Below the pieces are notes generated by a model. The model saw only the letters and a program-made list of their open reading frames with translations, made no database searches and was not told the origin of the DNA. This document shows, piece after piece, positions 27,492 to 36,071 of a DNA stretch of 64,000 nt; within the stretch, counting starts at the first letter, position 1, and the number at the start of each line of letters is the position of its first letter. Position numbers and translations under genes: made by a program. Source of the DNA: Candidatus Acidulodesulfobacterium ferriphilum (GTDB lineage: Bacteria > SZUA-79 > Acidulodesulfobacterales > Acidulodesulfobacteraceae); assembly GCA_004195035.1 (NCBI GenBank), contig SGBD01000001.1, positions 726,368-790,367 on the forward strand, in the 5' to 3' direction.

Positions 27492-27610
27492 AATACACCA
27501 CCTTTAATTAAATAAAATTAAATAAGAAGAACGATTGGTTAATTAGAAAATATGTTTTATGGATTATATAAACAGGCTTTTTAAATTTATATTTATTATA
27601 TTAATTAATA

Positions 27611-29938
27611 TTAGTCGGAAGATTTCTCGCCTTCCGCCAGTTTTGGCAATGTCCATGCCGCGTAATCGCATTTTGGATAATTAGAGCATCCGTAAAATTT
27701 TCGGCCTTTTTTTGTCCGCTTTTCGACTAAATAGCCGCCGCAGCCGGTTGGGCAGGGAATTTTGGATTTATTATGCTTAACGGGTATAGGTTTTATATTT
27801 TTGCATTCGGGGTATCCGCTGCAAGAAAGGAATTTGCCGTATCTGCCGGTTTTTATTACCATCGGTTTCCCGCATTTCTCGCATATTTCATCCGTTTCAT
27901 CCGCCTGAGCGCCGCCTTCCGCATTTTCTTTTGGAATCTCTTTAGTGTTTTTGCATTCGGGGTATCCGCTGCAGGCCAGAAACTTGCCGAACCTCCCCAT
28001 CTTTATTACCATCGGTTTCCCGCATTTTTCGCAAATTATATCCGTGGGTTCCGAAGTTCCCTTTATGTTTTTAATGTTCATTTTGGCGGCGCCAAAGCTT
28101 TTCATAAATTGGTCGTAAAAATTTGCCAGCAGCTCTTTCCTGCTCATTGCTCCCTTTTCGATCCCGTCAAGTTTTGCTTCCATATTTGCCGTAAATTTTA
28201 AATCTACGATATCGGAAAAACCTGCTTTTAAAATATCCGAAACCGTCATTCCCAATTCGGTAGGCTTAAACTTTTGCGTGGAACCGCCTTTTTTTGAGGC
28301 ATCCGCCGATTCCGTCGTCATAGCCACATAATCTTTATTTTTGATGTTTGCAATGATGCTTTGATATGTGGACGGCCTGCCGATGCCGTTTTCGTCTAAG
28401 GCTTTTACTAAGGTTGCCTCGGTGTATCTGGGCGGAGGTGAAGTAAAATGCTGAAAAGTATCAACCTTTTTTATATCGGCGGGGTCGCCTTTCGTAAGAA
28501 GCGCAAAAATTTTTAATATGGAACTACGGGATGCTTCGGCATCTTCCTGCTCCTCGCCGTCAGATTTGGCTTTAATATTTGAACTTGTGCCAACCGCAGA
28601 TTCATTTATTACTTTTTGGAATCCGTCAAAATTTAAAACACTCTCCGTCGTTTTAAAGGTATATGCGGTATTTTTATCAGCTTGCGGTTCGTTATAGATG
28701 CCCTTTATAACTATGCTGTATTGGTCGTATATGCTTTCGCTCATAAGCGAGGCCACGAAATAAGTCCATATTAGATTATATAGTTTGTATTCGTCAGGGG
28801 TCAGATATTCTTTAATTTTTTTAGGCGTCAATAAAACATCGGTAGGCCTTATTGCTTCGTGTGCGTCCTGTATCTTCCCTGCTTTTCCCTTTCCTTTATT
28901 AAATTCGTTTTTGTTTAAATATTCTTTGCCGAATGAATTTTCTATAAAATTTTTGGCCGCGGCGGCGGACATTCCGGATATTCTGGTCGAATCCGTTCTC
29001 ATATAAGTTATAAGACCGACTGGACCTAACGGTTTATTGCTTACCCCTTCCACCGTCCCCAGTTCCACTCCTTCATAAAGCTTCTGGGCTATCGTCATTG
29101 TTTTTTTAACGGGAAATCTCAAAATTTTAGCGGCTTCCTGCTGGAGCGTGCTCGTAATAAGCGGAAGAGGAGGCTTTCTGGACGATTGTTTTTTGCCTAT
29201 CTCCTCTATTTTATAGTTATCCGTTTTTAATAGTTTTTCTTTTAATCCCGAAACCTCTTCCTCGTTTTTGATTTTAGGTTCTTTTCCGTTAATTTTAAAA
29301 AGTTCGCACTCTATGCTTATGATTTTATTTTCTTTTATATCAAAAAGCGCGGTTACAGTCCAAAACTCTTCTTTTTTAAAATCCTTTATTTCTTTTTCCC
29401 TTTCGACAATCAAATATAAAGCAACCGACTGAACCCTGCCCGCCGAAAGTCCTCTGCGCACTTTTTCCCATAAAAACGGGCTAAGATTATAGCCGACGAG
29501 CCTGTCTAAAATTCTCCTTGCTTTTTGGGATTCATACATTGGCTCATTCAAAGAAGTAGGATTTTTTATAGCATTTTTTATAGCGTCTTTTGTTATTTCG
29601 TTAAAAAGAACCCTTTTCACATCAGGTTTTTTGCCTTTGATGGTATCGATGATTTCTTTAATATTCCATGCTATAGCTTCACCCTCCCTGTCAGGGTCTG
29701 CCGCAAGATATACGGTTTCCACGTTTTTTGCTATTTTCTTAATTTCTTCGATGGTTTTTTCTTTGCCTTTTATAATTTCATATTTTGGTTCGAAGTCATT
29801 TTTTATATCGACGCCAAGGGTGTTTTTGGGTAAATTTTTAATATGCCCGACCGTAGCCTTAACTATAAAATCCTCGCCCAGATATTTATTTATAGTGTGC
29901 GCTTTCGATGGAGATTCGACAAGTACAAGATTTTTCAT
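27611..29938 (-). CDS. topA: DNA topoisomerase I
   Basis: Type IA topoisomerase that relaxes negative supercoils. The 775 residues have an N-terminal TOPRIM (LVLVESPSKAHTINKYLG, AADPDREGEAIAW), the active-site Tyr in GLITYMRTDSTRIS, and three C-terminal C4 zinc fingers (CEKCGKPMVIKMGRFGKFLACSGYPEC type; the first two are almost identical copies, the third CPTGCGG...). This is a standard TopA layout. It lies 28 bp downstream of the dprA-like gene in the same direction, which repeats the common dprA-topA order. Confidence 0.96.
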   Translation of the reverse strand: MKNLVLVESPSKAHTINKYLGEDFIVKATVGHIKNLPKNTLGVDIKNDFEPKYEIIKGKEKTIEEIKKIAKNVETVYLAADPDREGEAIAWNIKEIIDTIKGKKPDVKRVLFNEITKDAIKNAIKNPTSLNEPMYESQKARRILDRLVGYNLSPFLWEKVRRGLSAGRVQSVALYLIVEREKEIKDFKKEEFWTVTALFDIKENKIISIECELFKINGKEPKIKNEEEVSGLKEKLLKTDNYKIEEIGKKQSSRKPPLPLITSTLQQEAAKILRFPVKKTMTIAQKLYEGVELGTVEGVSNKPLGPVGLITYMRTDSTRISGMSAAAAKNFIENSFGKEYLNKNEFNKGKGKAGKIQDAHEAIRPTDVLLTPKKIKEYLTPDEYKLYNLIWTYFVASLMSESIYDQYSIVIKGIYNEPQADKNTAYTFKTTESVLNFDGFQKVINESAVGTSSNIKAKSDGEEQEDAEASRSSILKIFALLTKGDPADIKKVDTFQHFTSPPPRYTEATLVKALDENGIGRPSTYQSIIANIKNKDYVAMTTESADASKKGGSTQKFKPTELGMTVSDILKAGFSDIVDLKFTANMEAKLDGIEKGAMSRKELLANFYDQFMKSFGAAKMNIKNIKGTSEPTDIICEKCGKPMVIKMGRFGKFLACSGYPECKNTKEIPKENAEGGAQADETDEICEKCGKPMVIKTGRYGKFLSCSGYPECKNIKPIPVKHNKSKIPCPTGCGGYLVEKRTKKGRKFYGCSNYPKCDYAAWTLPKLAEGEKSSD

Positions 29939-29966
29939 AAGGTTTTAGTATTATTTTTATTTTAAT

Positions 29967-31037
29967 TTAATTTGATTTTTTAATAACCCCGCCGGGGAAT
30001 CTTTCTATTTCCGAATTCATCTCAAGCATCGAGACATTCTTAAGAATTTCGTTTGAGTTAATATTAAACTTAATATTGCTTAGTTTTATTAAATTGTCAA
30101 TAGTTATATTTTCTTTTTCCAAAGTTTTTAATATAAATTCTTGAATAGGGCTGTATTCCGTTTTATTTTTAGCCGCATCGCTGCCGGGCAGGGTTAAATT
30201 ATTATGAATACCTTTGGCATGCCGTTCCCCTTCAAAAATCTTTACCTGTTTGCCCGCATCTTTAAATTTTTTCATAACGCTTAACAATGAACTATTCTCC
30301 GACAGATACAGTATAGCCATTTCTTCCGATAAATGAAAAGCAAGGTTATTTCTTAAGGCGAATCCGTATTTTGAAGTTTTCGAAAACGGGTCTAAGGCAG
30401 AAATTTGCAAAATGTTTTTAAAATCAAACCTCGAGGTTGGCGATACTTTGGATAGTTTAGCCTGTTTATTTGGGATACTGGAAGTGAGCAGCGAATAATG
30501 CGGTAAAATTATCAGCGGAGAAGGATCGTCAAATTTTTCTATAAATTCTATTTCAGCCTCGCTGTTTGTTCCAATGCAAATAAAGCCCTCTTCTGCGTTA
30601 CCTTTGCCTGCATAATAATCTTTAAAATCTTTTAATATACTCTTGCCCGGCTTATAAATTTTAGCGTCTTTGAATCTGGACGATGTCAAAAATAGACCCT
30701 TAGGCGGCTTTATGTTTATATTAAAAATGTTAAGCGGGTCATAGATATGCAAAAATTGCGGGAGTGCGGGAGTAAAAGAATTTTTTCCGCAATTTTTTAT
30801 CAAGCGGGTTGTTTGTATAGGTTTTATGCAGTGTTTATTCAATGCGGCGATTTCGCCCGAGACCTTTTCCGCAAACTTATGGTAAAAGGCGGAATTTTTG
30901 AAATCGCTCCCTGCAATATCGCAATTATCCTGGATGTTTTTTATATATCCTTCCGCCTTAGCCTTCAGTCTTATCCTGTAATTAAAATATAGCGGGCTTT
31001 CGCCCAGCCGGTAATCTTTTTCGTCCGTCATAAGCAC
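29967..31037 (-). CDS. Highly divergent DprA-like protein
   Basis: A 356-residue protein upstream of topA, the classical position of dprA. The Rossmann core is degraded: the family motif FxxRNRIIAGLS appears as FALRNNLAFHLSEEMAI, the SGSLxTA motif as NSSLLSVMKKF, and the usual GSR/GID glycine pattern is hardly recognisable. The C-terminal winged helix is clear (TIDNLIKLSNI...VSMLEMNSEIERFPGGVIKK; DprA ends LExxGxIxxxPGG). DprA loads RecA on incoming single-stranded DNA; this copy may have lost or changed that role. It is not obviously a pseudogene because the frame is intact over 1.07 kb. Confidence 0.6.
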   Translation of the reverse strand: MLMTDEKDYRLGESPLYFNYRIRLKAKAEGYIKNIQDNCDIAGSDFKNSAFYHKFAEKVSGEIAALNKHCIKPIQTTRLIKNCGKNSFTPALPQFLHIYDPLNIFNINIKPPKGLFLTSSRFKDAKIYKPGKSILKDFKDYYAGKGNAEEGFICIGTNSEAEIEFIEKFDDPSPLIILPHYSLLTSSIPNKQAKLSKVSPTSRFDFKNILQISALDPFSKTSKYGFALRNNLAFHLSEEMAILYLSENSSLLSVMKKFKDAGKQVKIFEGERHAKGIHNNLTLPGSDAAKNKTEYSPIQEFILKTLEKENITIDNLIKLSNIKFNINSNEILKNVSMLEMNSEIERFPGGVIKKSN

Positions 31038-31137
31038 ATGCGTGTGAGGTTTTATATCTGAAATTTTTTGTAATCTTTTCCTGTAATTTATTTAAATAAT
31101 ATGATAAAATAAAAAAAATTAAAATGATTTTTTGTTT

Positions 31138-32508
31138 ATGAAAATGACAACGGGTTTTATCTTTATAAAAGCGAAGAATAAATTATTTCGGTTTTTGTTA
31201 ATCTGCCTTGCCGTTCTAACCCCTTTATTATCCATTGCCGTTGCGCCTCTGCCGTCTTACGGAAATACGGCTTACGGTAAAAATATTTCAGGTAAAGGCG
31301 GAACGATAAAAATTGCCGTACTGCTTCCGACCGAAGGAAGGTTTGCTTATTTTAGCAAACAGTTTATAAACGGGTTGCTGCTTAGCTCAAATAACCCCGA
31401 CGGCTCAAAAATAAGGTATGTAATCGTAAATTTACCGGAAAATGCCGGCAGAACTAACATCGGTTATATATTTGGCTCCTTGGCAAAAAAGGGAATAAGC
31501 GCCGTGGTCGGCCCGATTTTTGCGAGGCAATTAAAATATTTTGCGCATAATTCCGTTAAATTTAAAATTCCGGTAATAACACCCTCTCCGCTTGCGGCCA
31601 AAGAAGATATTTCGCCGTTTGTTTTCGGTTACGGCATGACTTTAAAGCAGGAGATGAAAACGGAAATTAAATACGCCGCGTACGCCGGTATAAATTCTAT
31701 TTCGGTCATATATCCTTACGGCGGCTACGGAGAAAAAATCCTTGCGTATATAAGGCGTTATTCTTTGAGATACGGCATTAATATTTTAAATACGGCCGCA
31801 TACGATTCCAAAACGGTCGATTTTTTTAATAATTTCAATTCAATCGTCCGGTTTCATAATGTCGGACAGGGTCATTTAACAAAAGCCGAGGAGGCGCAAC
31901 TCGGGGTTACCCCTTACGACCTTATGCACGGCATAACAAAGGCAAAACCGACCATCCCTTTTAAAGGTCTTTTTGTAATAGGAAGCCCCTCAAAGCTTGA
32001 GCTGATTTTGACCCAGCTTATGTATTATAATATTGACGGGTTTCCTATATTCGGCTTAAGTTCGCTTGATTCGCAATCGTTTGTAGAAAAGTACGGATTT
32101 TATATGCAAGGCGCAATTTTTCCCAACGGGTTTTTTAAGTATGACGACAACGGCGTCGTTAAAAAATTCGATGCGGCGTATAAAAAATATTATGGGAAAA
32201 TGCCTAATATACTCAGCGCCGAAGGTTACGATATCGGAGGGATATTGATTAAGGCGGCGGAGAAACTTCCCCGCCCAGGGGCGGCGGCGATTAGCGGCGG
32301 CGGTTCCCTGCCTTTAGGCTTGGGGCAGTTACAGAACCTGCCGGACAAAGATATTAACGGCGTTGCGTTTTACGGTTCTATTTTACGCGTTAAGTCGTAC
32401 AGAGGTGTATGCGGCATCAGCCGTTTAAGCGGCAACAGGTTTAAAAAAGGACTGTACCTGTTTAAATACAAGAACAACAAGATTTACATTCTCGAAAGCC
32501 CTTTCTAA
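31138..32508 (+). CDS. Periplasmic ligand-binding (type I) protein
   Basis: About 456 residues with a signal peptide (RFLLICLAVLTPLLSIAVA) and a periplasmic-binding fold of the branched-chain amino acid receptor/LpoA type: KIAVLLPTEGRFAYFSKQFINGLLL, GPIFARQLKYFA, IPVITPSPLA, ISVIYPYGGYGEKILAYIRRY, and GKMPNILSAEGYDIGGILIKAAEKL. No ABC transporter genes are adjacent, so it may be a stand-alone sensor or lipoprotein-like regulator; its ligand is unknown. ATG 31138 is preferred over a TTG at 31132; no good ribosome binding site is visible for either. A TATGAT box lies at 31100-31105. Confidence 0.75.
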   Translation: MKMTTGFIFIKAKNKLFRFLLICLAVLTPLLSIAVAPLPSYGNTAYGKNISGKGGTIKIAVLLPTEGRFAYFSKQFINGLLLSSNNPDGSKIRYVIVNLPENAGRTNIGYIFGSLAKKGISAVVGPIFARQLKYFAHNSVKFKIPVITPSPLAAKEDISPFVFGYGMTLKQEMKTEIKYAAYAGINSISVIYPYGGYGEKILAYIRRYSLRYGINILNTAAYDSKTVDFFNNFNSIVRFHNVGQGHLTKAEEAQLGVTPYDLMHGITKAKPTIPFKGLFVIGSPSKLELILTQLMYYNIDGFPIFGLSSLDSQSFVEKYGFYMQGAIFPNGFFKYDDNGVVKKFDAAYKKYYGKMPNILSAEGYDIGGILIKAAEKLPRPGAAAISGGGSLPLGLGQLQNLPDKDINGVAFYGSILRVKSYRGVCGISRLSGNRFKKGLYLFKYKNNKIYILESPF

Positions 32509-32613
32509 AATATAAGTATTCCAATCAAATACCTGCCTTGCAGCCGCAAAATAAAAAATGGTATTTTCTTAGTAATCTAATGTAAATATAAAATATAATA
32601 TGGTGAAAATAAT

Positions 32614-33003
32614 ATGATAAACATAAAAAGAGTTTATGAAGAACCATCGGACGAAGACGGCATAAGAATATTGGTCGATAGGCTATGGCCGAGAGGCATG
32701 AGCAAAGAAAAAGCCAAGATAAATTTCTGGTTTAAAGACATCGCTCCTTCAAACGAATTAAGGAAACTGTATCATACGGCGGCAATCGATTTTAACGAAT
32801 TTAAAAAAAGATACTTAAAGGAGCTTTCAGAATACTCCCACAGCCGTAATTCGTTCGACGAACCGGAATCAGGTAATTCGCTGGCGGAAATATCCCGATT
32901 ATTAAAAACCGGCGGTAAAAATATAACCCTGCTGTACGGTCTGAAGGACGAAATAAACAATAATGCCGCAGTTCTGAAAGAATTTATATTGAAATCGGTA
33001 TAA
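32614..33003 (+). CDS. DUF488 family protein
   Basis: A 129-residue protein of the DUF488/YeaO family, with the signature [35 protein letters not shown] and ITLLYGLKDEINNNA. The function is not established. A truncated, nearly identical second copy lies at 35391-35576. A TATAAT box (32594-32599) is close upstream. Intact copy, apparently functional. Confidence 0.88.
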   Translation: MINIKRVYEEPSDEDGIRILVDRLWPRGMSKEKAKINFWFKDIAPSNELRKLYHTAAIDFNEFKKRYLKELSEYSHSRNSFDEPESGNSLAEISRLLKTGGKNITLLYGLKDEINNNAAVLKEFILKSV

Positions 33004-33094
33004 ACAAATAAATTTTGTTATTTTTATTGATTATAATAGCTAAATATTATAACAATCATACCCGCTTAAGGTTTAAGCCGGTAAAAAAAATTAT

Positions 33095-33652
33095 ATGATT
33101 CCGCCAAATCAAAACAAAGTTGACGATTTGATTCAACTGGATTTAGGTTATATTCCCGATATAAGTGTCGAAGATTACAGGCTGACGATAAACGGCTTTG
33201 TCGATAATCCCGTCATTTTGACTTATGCCGATATTGTTAATATCGGAAACGATAAAGTAATAGACGACTTTCATTGCGTTACCGGCTGGACGAAAGAATC
33301 CGCCGAATGGAAGGGCGTTTTATCAAAAAAGATTATAGCGGAAGTTAAACCCCATAAATATGCAAAGCATGTTTTGATAGCTTCCTACGACGGTTATACG
33401 ACAAATGTGGGCATTGATTTTTTATTGAAAGATAATTCCATACTTGCAATTAAATACGGCGGAGAAGTTTTAACTCCCGAACACGGTTTTCCGGTGCGGT
33501 TGGTTATCCCCGGTAAATACGCATATAAAAGCGCCAAATGGGTAAAAGCCGTTACTTTCTTAGATAAAGAAGAGCTTGGATACTGGGAGCAAAGGGGTTA
33601 TTCCAATAGCGCAGACCCCTTTAAAGAAGAAAGGTATGCTTCGGAAAGGTAA
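33095..33652 (+). CDS. Molybdopterin-dependent oxidoreductase domain protein (sulfite oxidase/YedY-like)
   Basis: A 185-residue single-domain protein of the oxidoreductase molybdopterin-binding family. DFHCVTGWTKESAEWKGV contains the Cys61 that binds molybdenum, and HGFPVRLVIPGKYAYKSAKWVKAVTFLD is the cofactor-binding C-terminal motif. It lacks a Tat signal and the dimerisation domain of sulfite oxidases, so it is probably cytoplasmic. The substrate is unknown. moaA for cofactor synthesis is encoded at 40634. It ends about 55 bp before an hsdM remnant. Confidence 0.88.
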   Translation: MIPPNQNKVDDLIQLDLGYIPDISVEDYRLTINGFVDNPVILTYADIVNIGNDKVIDDFHCVTGWTKESAEWKGVLSKKIIAEVKPHKYAKHVLIASYDGYTTNVGIDFLLKDNSILAIKYGGEVLTPEHGFPVRLVIPGKYAYKSAKWVKAVTFLDKEELGYWEQRGYSNSADPFKEERYASER

Positions 33653-33707
33653 TTATAATATTAGGTGAAAACAGGTAAGTAAACCGCTCTTTCCAAAGTT
33701 TTAAAGG

Positions 33708-33909
33708 TTAATCTATGTAAATTTGAATTTAGGACAGTTTGCGGATGCGGAAGGGAAAAAGGGCGGGCAGTTTTATACTCACTAGATGCATAGTTAAGCT
33801 CCTTGCTCAGATGATAGAGCCTTATAGGGGTAGAGTGCTTGACCCCTGTTGCGGTTCCGGCGGAATGTTCGTTCAATCGGAAAAAGAGTTTGTTTCCGTT
33901 ACAACTTAA
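33708..33909 (+). pseudogene. Remnant of a type I restriction-modification methyltransferase (hsdM)
   Basis: Two frames carry adjacent pieces of the HsdM N6-adenine methylase. Frame one reads [17 protein letters not shown] (to 33779), then hits a stop; after a one-base shift, frame two from 33781 reads [17 protein letters not shown] and [18 protein letters not shown], the SAM-binding DPxxGSGG motif. It ends at a TAA (33907-33909) without the rest of the enzyme. No hsdS or hsdR is nearby. Thus a frameshifted, doubly truncated relic of about 65 codons. Confidence 0.88.
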
Positions 33910-33930
33910 CTCCTGCATTTGTATTGAATC

Positions 33931-34782
33931 TTATATATTTATATCCGGTTCCTGCACATCATACCCTTTTTGCCTTATTGATTCTTCGCTAAGCTGCCAC
34001 AATTTTTTTCTTGCATTTATATCGTGGCTTACGGGATTCGGTTTTACTATTTTAAGGTCACTAAAGTATTTTCCCGTAATATTTGCTACATCATCCGAGG
34101 TTGCCAGATAAACAGGCGTAATTGCCCCTTCGCCCGCATCCCTGCTGAAAAACTTGCCGAATCCGCCCCAGCCCGCCCTTAACAACTTTGTATTTATTAC
34201 GCCAGGATGAAGGCAGTTTACCGTGATATTTTTATCCTTCAGCCTTTCGCTTAATTCGATGGTAAAATAAATGACGCATAATTTGGAAAGACCATACGCC
34301 CTGTGTCCGTCATATTTTGCCGTGGTTATTAAATTTTCAAAATCCATTTCGGAAGAATGCGCCATAGAACTTACGTTTATTATGCGCGCCGCTTCGGATT
34401 GCCTCGGTTTAATTATGGGAATGAGATTTAATGTCAGAAAAAACATGGAAAGATAGTTTATCTGAAATGTTGCCTCTATGCCCTCGGGGGAAAGTGTATA
34501 ATCGTTTAAATAAACGCCCGCATTGTTTATTAAGACATCCAGATTATCGTATCTCCTTTTAACCTCGTTGAAAAAGTTAAAAACCTCTTTTAAAGATATT
34601 AAGTCATAAACAAAGTAATCCAAATGTTTATTTTTAGTTAAGGCGGAAATTTCATCCACGGTTTGCTTGCATTTCTCCCCGCTTCTTCCGTGTATTAACA
34701 CAAAAAAACCTTTTTTGGCAAGGATAATCGCCGTCTGCTTGCCTATTCCGTCTGTTGAGCCGGTAATAAGAACCGTTTTCAT
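33931..34782 (-). CDS. Short-chain dehydrogenase/reductase
   Basis: NAD(P)-dependent oxidoreductase of the SDR family, 283 residues. It has the nucleotide motif TGSTDGIGKQTA, NNAGVYLND, the catalytic Ser in INVSSMAHS, and YGLSK for Tyr and Lys. The overall layout resembles retinol-dehydrogenase/WWOX-like SDRs. The substrate is unknown. The start overlaps the end of the LRV-repeat gene by 4 bp, so the two are translationally coupled. Confidence 0.9.
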   Translation of the reverse strand: MKTVLITGSTDGIGKQTAIILAKKGFFVLIHGRSGEKCKQTVDEISALTKNKHLDYFVYDLISLKEVFNFFNEVKRRYDNLDVLINNAGVYLNDYTLSPEGIEATFQINYLSMFFLTLNLIPIIKPRQSEAARIINVSSMAHSSEMDFENLITTAKYDGHRAYGLSKLCVIYFTIELSERLKDKNITVNCLHPGVINTKLLRAGWGGFGKFFSRDAGEGAITPVYLATSDDVANITGKYFSDLKIVKPNPVSHDINARKKLWQLSEESIRQKGYDVQEPDINI

Positions 34783-35294
34783 AGTTTAAGCCTCTCCGAT
34801 ACGATATTCCTGACGCTTTCGCTGGCGTCATTCCGCAATAAAAAAAGATATTGCGCAGGAATTCTTTTTGCAACCGCCTTTCTAACCAACGGTTCTCCGT
34901 CTTTAACCATGTCTTTTAAATATTCTTCATCGATTCTTTCCGCAACCATAATCCTTACGATAGGCTCTTTATCCTCTACAAGTGAAGGCAAAAACGATTT
35001 GTCTATTCTTTCCGCAACGGCATGCCTTACCCAGAACGATTTATCGTTAATCATCTTCGGCAGTTCTTTCGCATTGATTCTTTTCGCGACGATTAAGCGA
35101 ACTTCTTTGTAAGGGTCGCTTATAAGGGGCGCTAAATTTTCAGGCGGTATTCTCGAGGCGGCTTTGTACCTTATATTTTCGTCTTTATCGCTTACGGCAC
35201 GGGTAAGATAAGCAGGGTCAGCCCTGCTTACGGCATCAAACCGCTCTTTAAAACTTCCAGTTTTTAAAATATTAATAAACTCTTCTTCGGTCAT
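34779..35294 (-). CDS. LRV/HEAT-like repeat protein
   Basis: A 171-residue protein made of six 24-residue repeats of the leucine-rich-variant type, each with the pattern LxxxxxDxxxxVRxxVAxRI (for example SLVEDKEPIVRIMVAERI). Such repeats form a superhelical binding scaffold. It lacks the N-terminal Cys cluster of the Azotobacter LRV protein. The first 14 residues (MTEEEFINILKTG) recur as a degraded copy at 37295-37340. It is co-transcribed with the SDR gene, overlapping it by 4 bp. Confidence 0.8.
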   Translation of the reverse strand: MTEEEFINILKTGSFKERFDAVSRADPAYLTRAVSDKDENIRYKAASRIPPENLAPLISDPYKEVRLIVAKRINAKELPKMINDKSFWVRHAVAERIDKSFLPSLVEDKEPIVRIMVAERIDEEYLKDMVKDGEPLVRKAVAKRIPAQYLFLLRNDASESVRNIVSERLKL

Positions 35295-35348
35295 TTTATC
35301 TTTATAATCGATATGTTTATATTGTTCATTATACCTTAAAAATTTATA

Positions 35349-35376
35349 CTTAATATAATATATATATTATATTAAG
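35349..35376. promoter_or_regulatory. Perfect 28-bp AT palindrome before the truncated DUF488 copy
   Basis: CTTAATATAATATA and its exact reverse complement meet without a loop. It lies in the divergent gap between the LRV gene and the DUF488 fragment, and its right end runs into AAGGAGG, a strong ribosome binding site. It may be an operator, or an overlapping pair of -10 boxes for both directions. Confidence 0.45.
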
Positions 35377-35390
35377 GAGGTAAAAATATC

Positions 35391-35576
35391 ATGATAAACA
35401 TAAAAAGGATTTACGACGAACCGTCGGAGGAAGACGGCATAAGAATATTGGTCGATAGGCTATGGCCGAGGGGCGTAAGCAAAGAAAAAGCCGAAATAAA
35501 TTTCTGGTTTAAAGACATCGCTCCTTCAAATGAATTTAAGAAAAGTCATGGTCAAAAACTTAATTTTAATATGTGA
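35391..35576 (+). pseudogene. Truncated second copy of the DUF488 gene
   Basis: The first 51 codons are nearly identical to the intact gene at 32614 ([31 protein letters not shown]). The match then stops and 10 unrelated codons ([10 protein letters not shown]) lead to a stop. It lacks more than half of the domain. A strong AAGGAGG ribosome binding site is still present. Partial duplication with a break near 35545. Confidence 0.85.
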
Positions 35577-35753
35577 AAATGAAAAATAATGTTTCCGAAG
35601 GTTAAAAGTCATATGCATTTTGCACGCTACACAAATTGCAAATTAAGAATATAAAAATCGCATCCAAATTGCTCTAATGACATTACTTAATTTAATTAAA
35701 ATATATAATAAATTATAAATTTATAAAGATGATAAAACTAATAATAAGCAATT

Positions 35754-35915
35754 CTGGATTCCCGCTTTCGCGGGAATGACACCCAAAGGGTGAAACGATA
35801 AATCCTCTCAAAGTCATTCCCGCGTAGGCGGGAAAGTTTCTTTGAAACTTCACGAGGCTGAAAGCCGAGAGCGAAGGGGAATCCAGAAAATAAAATCCTA
35901 AATCGGGATTTGGGT
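35754..35915. repeat. Copy of the CATTCCCGC repeat family with inserted segment
   Basis: Core from CTGGATTCCCGC (35754) to GGAATCCAG (35886), with hairpins CCCGCTTTCGCGGG and CCCGCGTAGGCGGG. A 45-bp extra segment holds AAGTTTCTTTGAAACTT and the stretch (35849-35878) that recurs in cusB. The right end 35898-35915 (CTAAATCGGGATTTGGGT) matches the terminal repeat of the 3867-4032 unit; the left terminal repeat is missing. Confidence 0.7.
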
Positions 35916-35954
35916 TAAACTATTTTATTGCTTTCTTTCTCATTACATATTATA

Positions 35955-36053
35955 CTTATCATAATAAGCAAATATATATTTAAAATGCTTATCATAATAA
36001 GCATAATTATTGATATTCTGCTTATTATAAATATACAAACCAATCAAAGTTAA
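35955..36053 (+). promoter_or_regulatory. Operator-like array with 33-bp periodicity
   Basis: CTTATCATAATAAG occurs at 35955-35968 and again at 35988-36001, and a weaker CTTATTATAA at 36021-36030. The three starts are exactly 33 bp apart, about three turns of the helix. Each full site is an imperfect palindrome with CTTAT/ATAAG half-sites. It lies directly upstream of the ATPase gene (ATG 36072). Confidence 0.6.
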
Positions 36054-36071
36054 ATTATTAAATTTTAATGT

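Larger units (their letters stand above)
35577..36071. other. 495-bp non-coding region with repeat and operator-like array
   Basis: No gene is supported. The first 175 bases are plain AT-rich sequence. They are followed by a copy of the palindromic repeat (35754-35915) and the 33-bp-phased array (35955-36053) leading into the ATPase gene. Confidence 0.6.

Noticed and set aside
33839-34111. A 90-codon plus-strand frame across the hsdM relic and the SDR gene
   Set aside because: Most of it is antisense to the well-supported SDR gene, and its frame differs from that encoding the HsdM motifs.
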